Positions 1-9,563 of a DNA stretch of 64,000 bases are shown here, piece after piece. The DNA is from Chitinophagaceae bacterium (GTDB lineage Bacteria; Bacteroidota; Bacteroidia; Chitinophagales; Chitinophagaceae). The notes below the pieces were generated by a model. It was not told where the DNA came from and did not search any database. It saw only the letters and a program-made list of their open reading frames with translations. The translations under genes were made by a program, and so were the position numbers. Position 1 is the first letter of the stretch, and each line of letters opens with the position of its first letter. The stretch is from assembly GCA_023229465.1 (NCBI GenBank), contig JALNZE010000004.1, forward strand, positions 106,764 to 170,763, read 5' to 3'.

Positions 1-48
1 CCAAAGAAATTATTAATTCTTAATCATTAATTATTAATTAAAGAAAGG

Positions 49-786
49 ATGACATTCTTCACCCACCTCGGCAGGTACCTGCTAATGCTCAAAGGTATGT
101 TTACCCGGCCTGAGAACTGGCGTATGTACTGGAAAGAATTTATGCACCAGTGTGTTGAAATAGGCATCGGGGCCTTACCGATTGTGGTAATCATTTCCTT
201 GTTTTTGGGTGCGGTTACTACTGTACAAACAGCGTATCAATTGGTTAGTCCATTGGTGCCGGCTTCAACCATTGCACAAATAGTGCGGGATAGTATGATA
301 CTTGAATTATCGCCAACAGTAGTAAGTATTGTGCTGGCTGGGGTGATTGGTAGTAAGATAGCCAGTGAATTGGGTAATATGCGTATTAGTGAGCAAATAG
401 ATGCACTGGAGATAATGGGTATCAATACCAAAAGTTATTTGATCATGCCCAAAATATTGGGGGCCCTGGTAGTAATTCCTTGTTTAATAGTTATTTCGGC
501 TGTATTGGGTATCTGGGGTGGTCGTACCGCAGGCGCATTAACAGGCATACTGTCGAATGATATTTTCGATATCGGACTCAGGCAAAATCTCAACATCTAT
601 AATATTAATTTTGCCATGTATAAAGCCTATACTTTTGCCTTTATTCTAAGCAGTATCCCGGCCTATTATGGATATAATGTAAAAGGGGGTTCCTTAGAGA
701 TTGGCAGAGCCAGTACCAGTGCAGTGGTAGTAAGTTGTATCATTATCCTGGTTGCTGATTATGCATTGGCCGCGCTGCTGTTGTAA
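49..786 (+). CDS. MlaE-family ABC transporter permease
   Basis: Inner-membrane permease of the MlaE family, which in Gram-negative bacteria forms an ABC lipid transporter with an MlaF-type ATPase and an MCE substrate-binding protein. The 245-aa protein has four or more hydrophobic segments. It also has the family's cytoplasmic coupling stretch with the SEQIDALEIMG motif near residues 114-124, followed by a P-K-I-L-G run. The ATG is preceded by a purine-rich AAAGAAAGG at good spacing. The ATPase and MCE partners are not in the window; in related genomes the ATPase usually follows, but here a DUF4442 gene comes 11 bp later. Lipid transport is inferred from the family and the substrate direction cannot be read from the sequence. 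Confidence 0.88.
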   Translation: MTFFTHLGRYLLMLKGMFTRPENWRMYWKEFMHQCVEIGIGALPIVVIISLFLGAVTTVQTAYQLVSPLVPASTIAQIVRDSMILELSPTVVSIVLAGVIGSKIASELGNMRISEQIDALEIMGINTKSYLIMPKILGALVVIPCLIVISAVLGIWGGRTAGALTGILSNDIFDIGLRQNLNIYNINFAMYKAYTFAFILSSIPAYYGYNVKGGSLEIGRASTSAVVVSCIIILVADYALAALLL

Positions 787-797
787 ATCCCATTATA

Positions 798-1286
798 ATG
801 AATCCTGCTTTTCAACTATTCAAAAAACAAATTACCCATCCGCTTAAGTTCAAACTTTTTATGCTGCAACGTTTGCCATCGGCATTATTTGCCGGTTTGC
901 GCGTTGCAGCATTGGATGAACAGCAAGCAGTGGTTACTGTAAAATATTCATGGTTTAACCAGAACCCTTTTAAGTCCATGTATTTTGCTATTCAGTTAAT
1001 GGCCGCGGAAATGAGTACGGGTTTGCTGGCTTTTGCACAAGTGTATCAAAGAGATCCCGCGGTGAGTATGTTAGTGATTGGGCTGGAAGCGAAATTTGTA
1101 AAAAAAGCAGTGGGTACCATTTCATTTAGCTCTAAAGATGGACAAGCCATTGATGAGGCCATCGAATCTTCCCTTGCAAGCGGAGAGGGTAAAACGGTTA
1201 CCTGTTATTCTGTTGGCACCAATGATTCCGGAGAAATTGTTTCGGAATACTGGATTACCTGGAGTTTTAAAGCGAAAAAAATATGA
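798..1286 (+). CDS. DUF4442 domain hotdog-fold protein
   Basis: A 162-aa soluble protein of the DUF4442 type, a family with a thioesterase-like hotdog fold and no settled function. The usual N-terminal helix-rich start (residues 1-30), a W-F-N-Q-N-P-F segment near residues 53-59 and the following M-Y-F-A-I-Q-L-M-A-A-E helix fit this family. There is no signal peptide or membrane segment. It lies 11 bp after the MlaE-type permease and its stop overlaps the start of the next gene by 4 bp (ATGA), so the three are probably co-transcribed. An acyl-CoA thioesterase activity is possible but unproven. Confidence 0.7.
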   Translation: MNPAFQLFKKQITHPLKFKLFMLQRLPSALFAGLRVAALDEQQAVVTVKYSWFNQNPFKSMYFAIQLMAAEMSTGLLAFAQVYQRDPAVSMLVIGLEAKFVKKAVGTISFSSKDGQAIDEAIESSLASGEGKTVTCYSVGTNDSGEIVSEYWITWSFKAKKI

Positions 1287-2683
1287 AGATTGCATTTCAC
1301 GGCGCAGCCAGAACTGTAACGGGTTCCAAACACCTTATCACGTTAAATAATGGGAAACATATCCTGCTTGATTGTGGCCTGTTTCAGGGCATGGGTAGAG
1401 ATACGGATATGCTTAACAGTGAATTCGGGTTTGATCCGGCTACCATTGATTACCTTATCTTATCGCATGCGCATATCGATCATTGCGGACTGATACCCAA
1501 ACTGGTAAAAGATGGTTTTACCGGTATTATATTTTCTACGCCTGCCACCAAAGAACTGGGCGGTATTTTGCTGGAAGATTCTGCAGAGATACAGCGTGAT
1601 GATACCCGGTACATTAATAAAAAAAGAGCAAGACTGGGCCTGCCCCCCTATGAGCCATTATATGATCTGGAAGACGCCGCTAAAGCACTGGAGATGTTTC
1701 AGGTAGTTAATTATGGCAAATGGACAAAAATGGGAGAAGGGGTTGAAGTGTTGTTTACTGATGCGGGTCATATTATAGGAAGTGCGGCGGTTCACTTAAT
1801 CATTACTGAAGATGGCAAGGAAACAAGAATTAGTTTTAGCGGAGATGTAGGGCGTTATAATGACGCGATACTTCGTTCGCCTGAAGTGTTTCCGCAGGCG
1901 GATTATATTCTGCTGGAGAGTACCTACGGCAATAAATTACATGATGAAGTGCATGGCACACCTGATACCATGCTGAAATGGATAGAAAAAACCTGTATAC
2001 AGAAAAAAGGAAAACTCATCATACCCGCTTTTAGCGTGGGGCGCACGCAGGAATTATTATTTGCCCTCAATCAACTCGATCTGGAAAATAGCCTTCCCCC
2101 TGTGCCGGTATATGTGGATAGTCCATTGAGCAAAGAAGCCACGGAAATGATAAAAAATTATCCGCAATATTTTAATAAACGTATCAGAAAAATTATGCAA
2201 TCTGATAAGGATCCGTTTGATTTTAATGGGCTATCATTTATAAAAACGGTGGAAGAAAGTAAGCGTCTGAATGAATTGCCGCAACCCTGTGTCATTATTT
2301 CGGCAAGCGGTATGGCAGATGCCGGAAGGGTGAAGCATCATATCATGAACAATATTGGGGATGAAAAAAATACCATACTGTTAGTGGGATATTGTGAACC
2401 ACGCTCCCTGGGTGGCAGATTGATGCATGGTGACAAAGAAGTAAAGATTTTTGGAGACATGTATAAGGTTGTAGCGGAAGTGGGACAGATGCGCAGCATG
2501 AGTGCACATGGTGATTACGATGATCTTTGCCAGTTCCTTGCCTGCCAGAACCCATTACTGGTACAAACCCTTTTTCTGGTACATGGCGACTATGAAGTGC
2601 AGCAGGATTTTGCGGGCAGATTAAGGCGAAAGGGGTTTAGAGAAGTGGTTATTCCAGACAGGCATGATGAAGTAACCTTATAA
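1283..2683 (+). CDS. MBL-fold/beta-CASP RNA-processing nuclease family protein
   Basis: Metallo-beta-lactamase fold protein with the beta-CASP insertion and C-terminal RMMBL segment, the architecture of CPSF73-type RNA endonucleases and their bacterial homologues. The zinc signature H-A-H-I-D-H lies at residues 62-67. Further ligands are visible in the D-A-G-H-I-I-G-S-A stretch, the F-S-G-D-V-G stretch, and the C-terminal S-A-H-G-D-Y and H-G-D-Y motifs. Its 466 aa is normal for the group. Start and stop overlaps with the preceding gene point to translational coupling. RNA cleavage is inferred from the family; the cellular substrate is unknown. Confidence 0.88.
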   Translation: MKIAFHGAARTVTGSKHLITLNNGKHILLDCGLFQGMGRDTDMLNSEFGFDPATIDYLILSHAHIDHCGLIPKLVKDGFTGIIFSTPATKELGGILLEDSAEIQRDDTRYINKKRARLGLPPYEPLYDLEDAAKALEMFQVVNYGKWTKMGEGVEVLFTDAGHIIGSAAVHLIITEDGKETRISFSGDVGRYNDAILRSPEVFPQADYILLESTYGNKLHDEVHGTPDTMLKWIEKTCIQKKGKLIIPAFSVGRTQELLFALNQLDLENSLPPVPVYVDSPLSKEATEMIKNYPQYFNKRIRKIMQSDKDPFDFNGLSFIKTVEESKRLNELPQPCVIISASGMADAGRVKHHIMNNIGDEKNTILLVGYCEPRSLGGRLMHGDKEVKIFGDMYKVVAEVGQMRSMSAHGDYDDLCQFLACQNPLLVQTLFLVHGDYEVQQDFAGRLRRKGFREVVIPDRHDEVTL

Positions 2684-2747
2684 TTTTTTACAAAGTGGCG
2701 TAGAGATTTTTTTACTGAGAATTTCGTTCATAAAAATCATAACAACT

Positions 2748-3914
2748 ATGCAGGGTGCAGATACTATTCAGGCTGAGATAAAAAAAATATGCCGGGAACA
2801 TTTCGGGGAAGCCGATATCATCGTTCGCTCTCCGGGCAGGATTAACCTGATTGGTGAGCATACCGATTATAATCTTGGTTTTGTTTTACCCGCTGCTATT
2901 GATAAAGCGGTTTATATAGCCATCCGTAAAAGACCGGATATGGAGATACACCTTTTTGCGGCTAACCTGAATCAATCGTATCACACAGCATTTGGTTCTT
3001 TGCAACCTTCCCCTCTGCAATGGCCCGATTTTATACTTGGCGTGGCAGACCAGCTAACTAAGGCTGGTTATGCATTAACAGGGTTTGATGCAGTAGTAAT
3101 GGGTGATGTACCATTGGGCGCGGGACTCTCTTCTTCCGCCGCGGTAGAATGCGCCACTGTATTTGCTTTGAATGAATTACTGGAACTGGGATTAGCCAAA
3201 AAAGAGATGGTATTGATGGCCCGGAAAGCGGAGAATGAATTTGTTGGGGTGCAATGTGGTATTATGGATCCGTTTGCAAGTATGTTTGGGAAAAAGGGAC
3301 AGGTAATTAAATTGGATTGCCGTTCATTGGAATATGCTTATATGCCTTTTGAATACGATGCTATCAGTATCGTTCTTTTTGATACAGGTGTAAAACATTC
3401 CCTGGCTTCATCTGAGTATAATTTACGAAGGCAGGAATGTGAAGCGGGTGTTGCCATCATTCAAAAAAAATATCCGGCTGTTCAGCATTTGCGTGATGCG
3501 GGTATAGACATGATCAATGATTGTTTGATTGGAGGCAATCCGCTTGTTTATAATCGCTGTAAATATGTAGTGGAGGAAATTCAAAGATTGCAGGATGCCT
3601 GTGATGACCTGGTAAAGCATGACCTTATCTCTTTCGGTAAAAAAATGTTTGAAACGCATGATGGACTCAGCCGGTTATACCAGGTAAGCTGTGCGGAAGC
3701 GGATGCATTGGTTACGATGGTGAGAAGGGATGCTGCTGTGTTTGGCGCCCGAATGATGGGTGGCGGTTTTGGCGGCTGTACAATTAATATTGTAAAAAAA
3801 GAAAAGGCCCAGGAGCTGATAAACAGGGTAACTAAGGCTTACACGGAACAGTTTGGGCAACCATTAAAAACCTATGAAGTAAGTATTGCTGATGGCACGT
3901 CTTTAGTTATGTAA
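2748..3914 (+). CDS. galK: Galactokinase
   Basis: Cytoplasmic GHMP-family kinase that phosphorylates galactose at C1 with ATP, the first step of the Leloir pathway. The 388-aa length is typical. The galactokinase signature G-R-I-N-L-I-G-E-H-T-D-Y occurs at about residues 30-41. The ATP-binding P-L-G-A-G-L-S-S-S-A-A motif is near residue 120 and the C-terminal M-M-G-G-G-F-G-G-C-T motif is near residue 340. No galT, galE or sugar transporter lies next to it, so it is not in a gal operon here. A 64-bp gap before it may carry its own promoter. Confidence 0.95.
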   Translation: MQGADTIQAEIKKICREHFGEADIIVRSPGRINLIGEHTDYNLGFVLPAAIDKAVYIAIRKRPDMEIHLFAANLNQSYHTAFGSLQPSPLQWPDFILGVADQLTKAGYALTGFDAVVMGDVPLGAGLSSSAAVECATVFALNELLELGLAKKEMVLMARKAENEFVGVQCGIMDPFASMFGKKGQVIKLDCRSLEYAYMPFEYDAISIVLFDTGVKHSLASSEYNLRRQECEAGVAIIQKKYPAVQHLRDAGIDMINDCLIGGNPLVYNRCKYVVEEIQRLQDACDDLVKHDLISFGKKMFETHDGLSRLYQVSCAEADALVTMVRRDAAVFGARMMGGGFGGCTINIVKKEKAQELINRVTKAYTEQFGQPLKTYEVSIADGTSLVM

Positions 3915-3940
3915 TTCTTTCAAATTATTTTTACTCAATT

Positions 3941-5719
3941 ATGTTACAAGCTTCCCTAACTGTTTACCAGGACCTGCTTCACCAATACCGGGAAGAAGCG
4001 AAAAATAATAAAAGACAGTTAACCGGTATCAGTATTCTGCGGGTGCTATTGTTTCTGCTGTTTGCCTGGTTTTTGTATGCTTCTATCAAAGAAAGGTTTT
4101 CAGGGAATGACCTGGCTTATGCCATATTTTTTATACTTGGATTTCTTGTTTCAGTATCCCGGGCGGAAGTTGTAAAAAAGAAAAATGCTTTTCTTCAGCA
4201 GTTGATACTGATTAATGAAAATGAAATTAATGTTTGTAAGGGCCTTCCTTCTTTTTTAGATGATGGCGCGTCATTTGCTACGGCAAAAGGGTTTACAGCG
4301 GATCTGTCTGTTTTTGGAAAATATTCCCTTTTTCAGTTAGTCAACAGAACCGGCAGTCTATCCGGAAAGCAGGCATTATTTTTCAGATTAAGCAATCCTT
4401 TTACTGACGCGAAGTCTATTCAAAATTACCAGGCTTGTTTGCGGGAATTAGCGGGCAAGACGGGCTTCATTCAAAGTTTGCTGGCGCATACGCTCTTATT
4501 AAAAGAGGCGGAAGCCCTGCCTGCATTGCAGTCGGAGATACCCGCGGGAAAGTTTACTGAATTAACAAACCGGTTCTGGTCAATACTTGCAACAGCATGG
4601 CCGGTTACAGGCGCTGTACTGGTTATATTTTCTGTTTGGAAAGATAACTATCGCCCATTGATAGCCTTTGGTATACTGGGTTTATTTTTATTATCCTTTG
4701 TTTTCAGAAAAACAACGGCGCTCTACCGGCAAATTTCAAAACGAAGTTATTTATATGGCCAGTATGCAATCTGTTTTCGGTTAATTACCGCGGAATCATT
4801 TGTGCATCCCTATTTAATACAGAAGCAGGAGGAAATTTCGGAAGCCGCCGGCGCTTTTCAGCGGTTATCAAAATTAAGCGGGTTGTTTGATCTGCGATTA
4901 AACCTGTTTTCCTTTTTAATCAATGGATTATTTTTGTTTGAACTGCTCTGCGCAAGGGCCTATCTTTCATGGAACAGGCAAAACCAGGGGCATCTTAAAA
5001 ACTGGTTTGCAACGATGGGAGAATTTGAGTTGCTGCATTCGTTGGCTACTTTCCATTTCAATCATCCTTCTTTTATTTTCCCCGAATTAGTTACTGACCG
5101 GTTAGTTATCAGGGCATCAGCATTGGGTCATCCTTTGATGAAGGAAAACGAAGCGGTAAAGAATGATGTGTCTATAGGGGATACCTCAAAACTTCATTTG
5201 ATTACAGGTTCTAATATGTCTGGTAAAAGTACTTTTTTGCGAACCCTTGGAATGAATATGATACTGGCTCAGTCAGGCGCCCCTGTATTTGCCAAATCAT
5301 TTGAATTTCATCCGGTACGTTTATTAACTTCCTTTCATCATATTGATTCACTGGAAGAAAGCACTTCTTATTTTTATGCCGAATTAAAATGTTTGCGGGA
5401 GATTATTGAATCATTGACGGCGCCGGTACCGGCGATGGTTTTACTGGATGAAGTAATGCGTGGAACCAACTCTCAGGATAAACATGATGGTACTGCCTTG
5501 CTGATTAAAAAAATATTGCGGTATCCCTGCCTGACTTTTATTGCAACGCATGATATTGAATTAGGCATATTGGCACAAAGCTATCCTGGTCAGATTGAAA
5601 ATTTTTGCTTTGAAAGTGAATTAACAGAGAATAGTATGCATTTTGATTTTACCATGCGCAGGGGTGTGGCCCAAACGAAAAATGCTACTTACCTGATGAA
5701 GCAGATGGGCATCATTTAA
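3941..5719 (+). CDS. Membrane-anchored MutS-family ATPase
   Basis: A 592-aa MutS-related protein. The C-terminal third carries the MutS ATPase: Walker A G-S-N-M-S-G-K-S-T near residues 424-432, the Walker B segment V-L-L-D-E-V near residue 500, the following R-G-T-N-S motif, and the A-T-H-D motif near residue 534. The N-terminal part differs from MutS. It lacks the mismatch-recognition domain (no F-x-E motif) and has two pairs of hydrophobic segments (about residues 28-62 and 210-255). It therefore looks like an integral-membrane MutS paralogue of the kind common in Bacteroidota, not the canonical repair protein. It ends 10 bp from a convergent gene. Its function is unknown. Confidence 0.8.
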   Translation: MLQASLTVYQDLLHQYREEAKNNKRQLTGISILRVLLFLLFAWFLYASIKERFSGNDLAYAIFFILGFLVSVSRAEVVKKKNAFLQQLILINENEINVCKGLPSFLDDGASFATAKGFTADLSVFGKYSLFQLVNRTGSLSGKQALFFRLSNPFTDAKSIQNYQACLRELAGKTGFIQSLLAHTLLLKEAEALPALQSEIPAGKFTELTNRFWSILATAWPVTGAVLVIFSVWKDNYRPLIAFGILGLFLLSFVFRKTTALYRQISKRSYLYGQYAICFRLITAESFVHPYLIQKQEEISEAAGAFQRLSKLSGLFDLRLNLFSFLINGLFLFELLCARAYLSWNRQNQGHLKNWFATMGEFELLHSLATFHFNHPSFIFPELVTDRLVIRASALGHPLMKENEAVKNDVSIGDTSKLHLITGSNMSGKSTFLRTLGMNMILAQSGAPVFAKSFEFHPVRLLTSFHHIDSLEESTSYFYAELKCLREIIESLTAPVPAMVLLDEVMRGTNSQDKHDGTALLIKKILRYPCLTFIATHDIELGILAQSYPGQIENFCFESELTENSMHFDFTMRRGVAQTKNATYLMKQMGII

Positions 5720-5729
5720 GGCGCCTGAA

Positions 5730-8138
5730 TTATTCAAGTAATTTAACAACCCTCGTCATTTTTCCATCACCGTTAATCCCTTCTAAAACAATTTGCAGTT
5801 TTTTGCTGATATCGTTATTATAGAACTGTATCCTTACCCTTGGATTTTTTTTAGTGGTAATGATATATGGATTCCAATAGAGGGTTGATCTGATATCTGT
5901 TTCAAAGGTTTCGCCGGGTGTATCATACTGTGGCTGATAAAATTCTTTGAACTTAGAATAGCCACCGAGAATGGTATTCTCCAGTCCCTTGCTGTTTGGG
6001 GATGCTTTATTTCCATCTCCCCCTTTCTTTGTATAGATGGCTATGGCGCCTCCACTACCACCACCCATCGATCCAAAGAAAGGGGGCCTGAATACTTTCA
6101 CCAGTGCAATATCTTTTACAGAAACACTCTGCACCAAATCGAGGCTGGACTGCATCTCATTTAAAAAAACATCCGGTGTGGATCCTCTCCAGCCTATGGT
6201 TGCCTGTGCGCCCGAACCGGAAATAGTTAAGCCTGCCACTTTGCCCTGTAGAAAAGTTAAGATATCAAGTGAACTCATGGCAGCAGGGTCATCCATTAAA
6301 TCAAATGTATACCCATCTCCACCGGAAAATAAGCCTGTGGCATATTTTTCTTCTGTGAGTTGTGCTTTAGATTTTACCCGCGATTTAACAATCACTTCCT
6401 GCAGGGTAGTTGAGGCCATTCTTCTTTTCAGTTGTTCCTGCTGATCCAGAAAATAATTCATCTTTATTTTGGCAAGACTATCGCTCCAGGTAACCGGCCG
6501 GTAGGTAGCCGGATATTGTATTGTTTTGCGTGTTTGCTTTAATAATCCGTTTTCAAATTGAACCTGGGTAATATCTGTTAATTTGGCATTACCATTGAAG
6601 CTGTAAAATATCCTTGCTGTATCATAGAAGAAGGTTCCTTTCTGTTCAAAACTGCCATCTTTTTCTACAGGGATAAAAGCGAAATTCTTACTGCTGTCTT
6701 TACCTGCAATAATCAGGTTAAGTACCAGCGGTATGGTAGTGCTGATAGATTTCATGCCAAATACTTTTCCTTTAATGGACAGCATATCAGTTTCTTTTGG
6801 ATACTTTCTTTCAGGAACTACTTCAGCTTTTATTTTATCCCAGTCAAACCTGCGCCAGCCATTGGTTAACATTACCAGATCAAGGTTTGCCGTTATACTA
6901 TCGGCATCACTCGTTAAATAGTAGCCTGGATGATAGATTTTCCCTTTGATAGCATCACTCAAAACGAGATCAGAATAAATGGTGTTGGCATCAGGGGTAA
7001 CAATCGCGGCATCCGTTACTGAAACAGACATATTGGTAAAAGCCGTATCAGAAACAGAAATGTCAAACACATTCTTGCCTCTTCTTTCGAGGTTAATCAA
7101 TTGGGGTGTTAGCTTAGCATTAAATTCATGGAGCCGGTTATTTATAAAAATAATCCGTTCTGCTACCGGAATCCAGTCTGAATTGAATAATGAGAATTGT
7201 AGAATGCCTGTTGGTAATTCATCAATGGGTACTTCTGCATTTAATAAAGTTTTTTCTGAGGCGTTCAGGCTTACCGTATAAAACAGGTTCTGGTTCATGT
7301 GAACCAGTAACTTCATTTTTTTAAAATCATCCCCTGCATTCTTTGTTCTCTCAACCTGAACCAATGCTTTGTCATTGGTTGTTTTGATGGTTAACCTGGC
7401 GCCTTCCGGTTTGCCGACAGGTATGGCTGTTGTGCCCGTTTTCCCGTTTTCGTCTGTCCATTTTAACAGGTAAGATTCTTCCGGGTAGGCTGTTAAGGAA
7501 AAACTGCCCATGCCATCGTGTTTAACTTTCAGGGTATCGAGAACTTTATTCTTGCCAGTTACCAGTAAACCCTTAATCCTTACCGGAATACCAAATTGAT
7601 TAGTGGCTTTAAAAGCAACCCTGGTTGTTAAACCATTTACCAGGAAACCACCTTCGGGAAAAGTTTCAACGTTGGTTTTAAATACCACTGGTATATGGTT
7701 AGATGGAATGATGGGCGCATTGATGGTTAGATCCCGCTCATACGAAAAAGCGGCATCGTCGTTGAGCATCCACCTTGTATAGGCTTTTATATGAATAAAG
7801 GGGCCCGTATAATTAGCGGGTATATCAAAGGAACCTTTTGCGGTGGACTGAAAAAGCGGCGCTACCGTTTGTTTGATCATGTACCCGGAGGTATCATACC
7901 ATTCTACATAAATATTTTTACTCAGGCCGCTTAACTCAGTACCTGATAAAAGGTATATTTTATACCAGATGGTTTCCTCTTTATTATAAATGGATTTATC
8001 AAAATGGATATGAATCTTTTCGGTAGGGAATTCTTGGGCATAAACGGCCATCATAGAATCGGTCCGTTGCGAAAGGCCCGCCTGCAGGATAAAAATGGCC
8101 AGAACGGTTGCCGGTAAACGAAACAAGCGTATTTGCAT
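5730..8138 (-). CDS. Secreted macroglobulin-like protein with C-terminal TonB plug domain
   Basis: An 802-aa exported protein with an N-terminal signal peptide (hydrophobic to about residue 22). The region after it (about 33-135) resembles an MG2 macroglobulin domain, with the I-H-I-H-F-D-K-S-I-Y start typical of Bacteroidota MG2 proteins. The C-terminal quarter holds a TonB-receptor plug-like domain (L-Q-G-K-V-A-G-L-T-I near residue 636, then a G-G-G-S-G-G stretch). No 22-strand barrel follows, so it is not a complete TonB-dependent receptor. A location on the outer membrane or in the periplasm and a role in assembling surface or polysaccharide machinery are inferences. The 85-aa gene upstream may be co-transcribed with it. 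Confidence 0.7.
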   Translation of the reverse strand: MQIRLFRLPATVLAIFILQAGLSQRTDSMMAVYAQEFPTEKIHIHFDKSIYNKEETIWYKIYLLSGTELSGLSKNIYVEWYDTSGYMIKQTVAPLFQSTAKGSFDIPANYTGPFIHIKAYTRWMLNDDAAFSYERDLTINAPIIPSNHIPVVFKTNVETFPEGGFLVNGLTTRVAFKATNQFGIPVRIKGLLVTGKNKVLDTLKVKHDGMGSFSLTAYPEESYLLKWTDENGKTGTTAIPVGKPEGARLTIKTTNDKALVQVERTKNAGDDFKKMKLLVHMNQNLFYTVSLNASEKTLLNAEVPIDELPTGILQFSLFNSDWIPVAERIIFINNRLHEFNAKLTPQLINLERRGKNVFDISVSDTAFTNMSVSVTDAAIVTPDANTIYSDLVLSDAIKGKIYHPGYYLTSDADSITANLDLVMLTNGWRRFDWDKIKAEVVPERKYPKETDMLSIKGKVFGMKSISTTIPLVLNLIIAGKDSSKNFAFIPVEKDGSFEQKGTFFYDTARIFYSFNGNAKLTDITQVQFENGLLKQTRKTIQYPATYRPVTWSDSLAKIKMNYFLDQQEQLKRRMASTTLQEVIVKSRVKSKAQLTEEKYATGLFSGGDGYTFDLMDDPAAMSSLDILTFLQGKVAGLTISGSGAQATIGWRGSTPDVFLNEMQSSLDLVQSVSVKDIALVKVFRPPFFGSMGGGSGGAIAIYTKKGGDGNKASPNSKGLENTILGGYSKFKEFYQPQYDTPGETFETDIRSTLYWNPYIITTKKNPRVRIQFYNNDISKKLQIVLEGINGDGKMTRVVKLLE

Positions 8139-8201
8139 CTCACTATAAATTGTTTGGCAAGATAAAAGCTAAGTTTAATGTAAAGAATTTAAATTACTAA
8201 C

Positions 8202-8459
8202 TTACATTGTTAATTCATTCTGTTTTTCATCTACATTAATCAGTTTGTAAAAGACCGAGCTTTTTGAGAAGGATATTAAAAACTCAGTGCCGATATACTT
8301 ACCCCGGTATTCGTATAAGAAAATCTGGTTTCCGTCTTCTTCCACCTGCCCGATAATCGTTCTCTCTACATTATTGTAGCTATAGGTGATACGCTGCTTC
8401 AAATCATCAAATGATTTGCTTTTGTGTTTGGCGATATATTCAAAATTACTCTGCTTCAA
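8202..8459 (-). CDS. Unrecognised 85-aa protein
   Basis: A short soluble protein I do not recognise. It is rich in charged and aromatic residues (Y-E-Y-R-G-K-Y-I-G-T-E-F, S-K-S-S-V-F-Y-K) and has no signal peptide, cysteines or membrane segment. Its hydrophobic/charged alternation suggests a small beta-rich domain. It reads towards the macroglobulin/TonB-plug gene with a 63-bp gap and is divergent from the complex I operon. It could be real because nothing else fills this stretch, but the support is only an open frame of plausible composition. Confidence 0.45.
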   Translation of the reverse strand: MKQSNFEYIAKHKSKSFDDLKQRITYSYNNVERTIIGQVEEDGNQIFLYEYRGKYIGTEFLISFSKSSVFYKLINVDEKQNELTM

Positions 8460-8651
8460 AGCCGATTGATTAGGATTGAGAAAATGCGAACCTTCTTTGT
8501 TACAGGCCGTTAAAAATACTGTTGAAAATGTTTTGGAAGGTACGAAACTTGTTTGAGTTTTAAACTATTTACATTTTTCTAATCAATTTTATTTTCATAT
8601 CATTTCTTCGTAATTTACACCCCGATAGGCGGAATTCTTTACATCTTACTC

Positions 8652-9008
8652 ATGCATATGGGGTCGGTTTCATTAATCGCTTTACTGGTTGCAGCGGTTG
8701 CTTTTTCTGCCGGTGGCATCCTGATAGGACAGATACTGGTTAAAGGGAGTAAAAATCCTCAAAAAGGGCAGGCTTATGAGTGCGGTATCCCTACCATCAC
8801 TTCTCCCTGGCACCAGTTTAATGTAGGTTACTACCTCTTCGCATTGTTATTCCTGATTTTTGATGTTGAACTAATATTTCTGTATCCCTGGGCCGTGGTA
8901 GTGAAACAAGTGGGTATCGTGGCTTTATTTGAGATACTGGTGTTCATTTTTATTTTATTCATGGGCTTCTTATATGCCCATAAAAAAGGAGCATTACAAT
9001 GGAGCTAA
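8652..9008 (+). CDS. nuoA: NADH-quinone oxidoreductase subunit A
   Basis: Small membrane subunit of respiratory complex I (118 aa). It has three transmembrane helices and the conserved Y-E-C-G motif near residue 43 (the cysteine of the NuoA loop), then F-D-V-E-L-I-F-L-Y-P-W, the signature of ND3/NuoA. It opens the nuo operon, and its 3' end overlaps nuoB by 10 bp. A second in-frame ATG lies two codons downstream, so the exact start is uncertain. The 192-bp gap upstream should hold the operon promoter. Confidence 0.96.
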   Translation: MHMGSVSLIALLVAAVAFSAGGILIGQILVKGSKNPQKGQAYECGIPTITSPWHQFNVGYYLFALLFLIFDVELIFLYPWAVVVKQVGIVALFEILVFIFILFMGFLYAHKKGALQWS

Positions 9009-9559
9009 ATCAAGGATTGGCGGTGGATACAAAGGAATTTCCCGGACAAATACTTCAAACACCCGGAGGAGGTATCGTGGTGAGTACTTTTGATAGTATT
9101 ATTAACTGGGCCCGCTCTAACTCTTTATGGCCGCTCACTTTTGCTACCAGTTGCTGTGGTATTGAAATGATGTCTGTAGCCGCGGCTAAATACGATTTTT
9201 CCAGATTTGGTTTTGAAGTGGCCCGTGCCACCCCCCGCCAGGCAGATGTAATCATTATTGCCGGTACCATTGTGAATAAAATGGGGCCTGTATTGAAGAG
9301 ACTTTACGACCAGATGGCAGAGCCCAAATATGTAATTGCCATGGGTGCCTGTGCCATCAGCGGTGGCCCATTCTTTTATAATACCTATTCTGTTGTAAAA
9401 GGCGCGGACCATATTATACCGGTTGATGTGTACATTCCGGGTTGCCCACCCAGGCCGGAAGCTTTATTGCATGCACTCATCGCCCTGCAGGAAAAAATAA
9501 AAAGCGGTTTAACCAGAGAGCAAATACGAGAAGTATCAAAAGCCTTAGTGTTAATATAG
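8999..9559 (+). CDS. nuoB: NADH-quinone oxidoreductase subunit B
   Basis: Peripheral-arm subunit that carries the terminal iron-sulfur cluster N2 and passes electrons to quinone. All four N2 cysteines are present: the tandem C52-C53 in S-C-C-G-I-E-M, C118 in G-A-C-A-I-S-G-G, and C149 in P-G-C-P-P-R-P. The length of 186 aa is normal. It overlaps nuoA and sits 4 bp before nuoC. The intact N2 site shows that the quinone module of this complex is functional by sequence. Confidence 0.97.
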   Translation: MELNQGLAVDTKEFPGQILQTPGGGIVVSTFDSIINWARSNSLWPLTFATSCCGIEMMSVAAAKYDFSRFGFEVARATPRQADVIIIAGTIVNKMGPVLKRLYDQMAEPKYVIAMGACAISGGPFFYNTYSVVKGADHIIPVDVYIPGCPPRPEALLHALIALQEKIKSGLTREQIREVSKALVLI

Positions 9560-9563
9560 CATT

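Noticed and set aside
8556..8578. TTTG at 8552-8555 and TACATTTT at 8570-8577 as promoter of the nuo operon
   Set aside because: The spacing of 14 bp is too short for the Bacteroidota -33/-7 pair (about 19-21 bp) and the -7 match is imperfect, so I did not annotate it.
9055..9412. Minus-strand open frames inside nuoB and other nuo genes
   Set aside because: They lie wholly within strongly conserved complex I genes and show no family features.
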